From Synechocystis sp. PCC 7338 (lineage in GTDB: Bacteria > Cyanobacteriota > Cyanobacteriia > Cyanobacteriales > Microcystaceae), in the NCBI RefSeq assembly GCF_018282115.1, contig NZ_CP054306.1, forward strand, positions 3,457,488-3,521,487: a DNA stretch of 64,000 nt. Direction: 5' to 3'. Each line of letters begins with the position of its first letter. Position 1 is the stretch's first letter. Both the position numbers and the translations under genes were made by a program. The notes below the pieces were generated by a model. It worked only from the letters and a program-made list of their open reading frames with translations, searched no databases and was not told the origin of the DNA. Below are positions 61,900 through 64,000 of the stretch, piece after piece.

Positions 61900-63291
61900 A
61901 TGAACTTAGCCACCATTAAAGCAACCCTGCCGGAACTAATTGGCCGTTACCGGTCCCAAGCGGACTTTATCAGTATCCGGTTGGAACAGTCTGAAGGCAC
62001 CCAAATTAGCTTACGGGGTAACCAGGTGGAAACTCTCAGTGAGGGCATTGCCATTGGTGGCCAGGTGCGGGTTTGTCATCAAGGGGGCTGGGGCTTTGCC
62101 AGTTTTAATCGTTGGGAGCAGTTACGCCAAAGATTAGAAGAGGCGATCGCCGCGGCCCGGTTAATTGGGGACGATGAAACCCTGTTGGCTCCCATTGATC
62201 CAGTCCAGCAAACCTTTATTAATCCTTTGACGGGTAAAGACCCCCGTGAGATTAGTTTGGCTGATAAAAAAGCCCTCTGTGACCACTACAATGATCTGCT
62301 CCGGGGCACCAGCGATAAAATTACCACCACCCATGTGCGCTATAGCGACAGTCAACAAACGGTGTTGCTCGCCACTTCGGAAGGGACTTTGTTGGAGCAA
62401 TGTTGGTGGGACTTGGAAATGCGTTTTGCCGCCACTGCAAAGGATGGCAATGGGGTGCAAGTAGGTAGGGAAACCACAGGCTCCCGCCGGGGCTATGGGG
62501 ACTTGGAAAATTTAGATACCGTGGTACAGGAGGCGGCGAAACGGGCAGTGAAAGCGCTAACTTTGCCTACAGTACAGGGAAAAATTTATCCGGTGGTGAT
62601 TGACCCAATTTTGACTGGGTTATTTGTCCACGAGGCCTTTGGCCATTTATCCGAAGCAGATATGCTCTACGAAAATCCCGACTTTTTGGAAGTGATGAGC
62701 TTGGGGCGACGCTTTGGCCCACCGGAGTTGCAAATTTTTGATGGGGCGGCCCCCCCAGGGCACCGTGGCAGTTACGGTTTTGACGACGAAGGGGTACCGG
62801 CCACCACCACCCAACTAATTAAAGACGGCGAGTTGGTGGGCAGACTCCACTCCCGGGAAACGGCAGGGAAGTTGGGGGAACAACCCACTGGTAATGCCCG
62901 CTGTTTGAATTACCACTATCCCCCCATTGTGCGCATGACCAATACGTGGATTGGCCGGGGAGCAACCCCTGTGGCCCATTTGTTAGACGGCATTGAGGAG
63001 GGGGTTTATGCCCAAAACTGGCTCGGGGGTATGACCAATGGGGAAATGTTCACCTTCAGCGCCGGGGAGGCTTGGATGATCCGTAATGGCCAGCTAGCAG
63101 AACCGGTTAAGGATGTGACCCTCTCTGGCAATGTCTTTAAAACCCTGGCTAACATCGAGGCGATCGCCGACGACTTTTATTGGGATGAGTCCGGGGGTTG
63201 TGGCAAAGGGGGCCAAAATGGCTTAGCCGTGGGTTGTGGTGGCCCAAGTTTACGCATCCGGAACGTGGTGGTGGGGGGCGATGTCGCCTAG
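61900..63291 (+). CDS. tldD: TldD/PmbA-family metalloprotease (modulator of gyrase homologue)
   Basis: A 463-aa protein with the zinc motif [14 protein letters not shown] (HExxxH) at about residue 245. TldD works with TldE/PmbA as a protease on small peptides in enterobacteria; the DNA-gyrase link is historical. The [12 protein letters not shown] segment and C-terminal glycines ([18 protein letters not shown]) are conserved. The tldE partner is not in the window. The stop overlaps the mnmA stop by 3 bases. Confidence 0.92.
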   Translation: MNLATIKATLPELIGRYRSQADFISIRLEQSEGTQISLRGNQVETLSEGIAIGGQVRVCHQGGWGFASFNRWEQLRQRLEEAIAAARLIGDDETLLAPIDPVQQTFINPLTGKDPREISLADKKALCDHYNDLLRGTSDKITTTHVRYSDSQQTVLLATSEGTLLEQCWWDLEMRFAATAKDGNGVQVGRETTGSRRGYGDLENLDTVVQEAAKRAVKALTLPTVQGKIYPVVIDPILTGLFVHEAFGHLSEADMLYENPDFLEVMSLGRRFGPPELQIFDGAAPPGHRGSYGFDDEGVPATTTQLIKDGELVGRLHSRETAGKLGEQPTGNARCLNYHYPPIVRMTNTWIGRGATPVAHLLDGIEEGVYAQNWLGGMTNGEMFTFSAGEAWMIRNGQLAEPVKDVTLSGNVFKTLANIEAIADDFYWDESGGCGKGGQNGLAVGCGGPSLRIRNVVVGGDVA

Positions 63292-64000
63292 ACCCCTGCT
63301 TTTTCCGACTTTTGGGGGCAGATGATGCCTCCCCCTAGCACCCGATCGCCATCGTAGAACACAGCGGCCTGGCCGGGGGTGATGCCAAATTGGGGTTCGT
63401 CAAACACCAGTTTGATTTGTTGGTCGTCCCAGGGAATGGCGTTGACCGTCACCGGAGCAGAACGGTAACGCACCTGTACCTCGCAGCGGATGGGGGCCGT
63501 TGGTTCGGGAATGGACACCCAATTTAACCTTTGCACGTAGCATTCTCCACTGCCCGCACTCTGGCGATCGCCAACAATAACCCGATTCATCACCGGATCG
63601 AGCTTAACCACGTATAACGGTTCCGCGGCCGCAATGCCCAGTCCCTTCCGTTGGCCAATGGTGTAGTGATGAATGCCTTCATGGTGTCCCAACACCGCTC
63701 CGGACAGGTCAACAATTTCCCCCGCTTTGGGGGCAATGTACTTGTCCAAGAAGTCCCGCATGGAACCATGGGCTTCAATCAGACATAAATCCTGACTATC
63801 CTTCTTCTCTGCTGTGCTCAGGTCAAACTCCGCCGCCAACTGTCGGGTCACAGTTTTGGTTTGTTCCCCCAGGGGAAACAGGGTCGCCGCCAAAATTTCC
63901 TGGGACAGGTCATACAGAAAATAGGATTGATCCTTCTGGCGATCGACCGCCCGCAATAACTCATAGCGCTGACTGTCTTCGTTGAAGCGAATGCGAGCAT
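63288..64000 (-). CDS. mnmA: tRNA-specific 2-thiouridylase MnmA, C-terminal part (truncated by window edge)
   Basis: Reading from base 64000 on the minus strand, the frame is open ([32 protein letters not shown]) and ends at 63288, about 237 residues. The catalytic Cys of the C-terminal half is in [12 protein letters not shown], with [15 protein letters not shown] downstream, as in MnmA. It thiolates U34 of Lys/Glu/Gln tRNAs. The N-terminal PP-loop lies outside the window. The apparent start at 63956 is internal. Confidence 0.93.
   Translation of the reverse strand, partial: ARIRFNEDSQRYELLRAVDRQKDQSYFLYDLSQEILAATLFPLGEQTKTVTRQLAAEFDLSTAEKKDSQDLCLIEAHGSMRDFLDKYIAPKAGEIVDLSGAVLGHHEGIHHYTIGQRKGLGIAAAEPLYVVKLDPVMNRVIVGDRQSAGSGECYVQRLNWVSIPEPTAPIRCEVQVRYRSAPVTVNAIPWDDQQIKLVFDEPQFGITPGQAAVFYDGDRVLGGGIICPQKSEKAGV

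Overview
The window is a gene-dense piece of a unicellular cyanobacterial chromosome, most likely a Synechocystis strain close to PCC 6803. Supporting signs are the HIP1 octamer GCGATCGC scattered through genes on both strands, a psbD-psbC operon with the GTG-started overlap, a CpcS-type bilin lyase, cyanobacterial families (DUF2499, DUF3593, DUF2808, DUF4079, DUF29) and gene order I remember from PCC 6803 (lpxA next to a mannosyltransferase, the gyrA block, metS/NYN, menD, the slr0640-slr0635-like block, dnaA-psbD-psbC, purT-kinase-tldD). If my memory of the 6803 locus-tag strands is right, the part left of about 46 kb is inverted relative to the part right of about 51 kb. The window would then come from a relative of 6803 rather than 6803 itself, with a rearrangement or insertion point at 46-51 kb.

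Layout. 0-6.7 kb: end of mfd, cobA, an alpha/beta hydrolase, a cysteine-repeat exported protein, lpxA, a glycosyltransferase and several small genes, including a 51-aa gene at 6492-6647. 7.1-10.7 kb: a five-gene Ni/Co uptake operon (lipoprotein, NikL-like, CbiM, CbiQ, CbiO). 10.8-17.3 kb, minus strand: Na+/H+ antiporter with USP-like tail, DUF29 protein, gyrA, metallophosphoesterase. 17.4-21.7 kb, plus strand: exported protein, histidine phosphatase, OmpR-type response regulator, DUF1361 membrane protein, dNTPase. 21.7-34.7 kb: NYN protein and metS, nitrilase, zinc-ribbon protein, PBP4-type carboxypeptidase, a divergent VWA / zinc-ribbon-PP2C pair, menD, a tRNA-dihydrouridine synthase and a membrane-anchored substrate-binding protein. 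34.7-46 kb: site-2 protease, folate/biopterin transporter, DUF2499-DUF3593 pair, histidine kinase, MscS channel, glyQ, a membrane protein with helix-turn-helix-like parts, cobS, YgfZ.

46.1-51.1 kb is the most accessory-looking part. It is visibly more AT-rich, and a LysR regulator is divergent from a run of six genes: exported protein, AhpC-like thiol protein, DUF2808 protein, DUF4079 membrane protein, cupin and EamA exporter. I propose it as a candidate inducible redox/efflux module. I do not recognise it as a described system.

51.1-58.8 kb, minus strand: ClC exchanger, class-A beta-lactamase-like protein, bilin lyase, psbC, psbD, dnaA, DUF202 protein. 59-64 kb: purT, DUF1232 protein (minus), GHMP sugar kinase, tldD, and the 3' part of mnmA running off the right edge. 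I found no rRNA, tRNA, IS element, prophage or CRISPR array.
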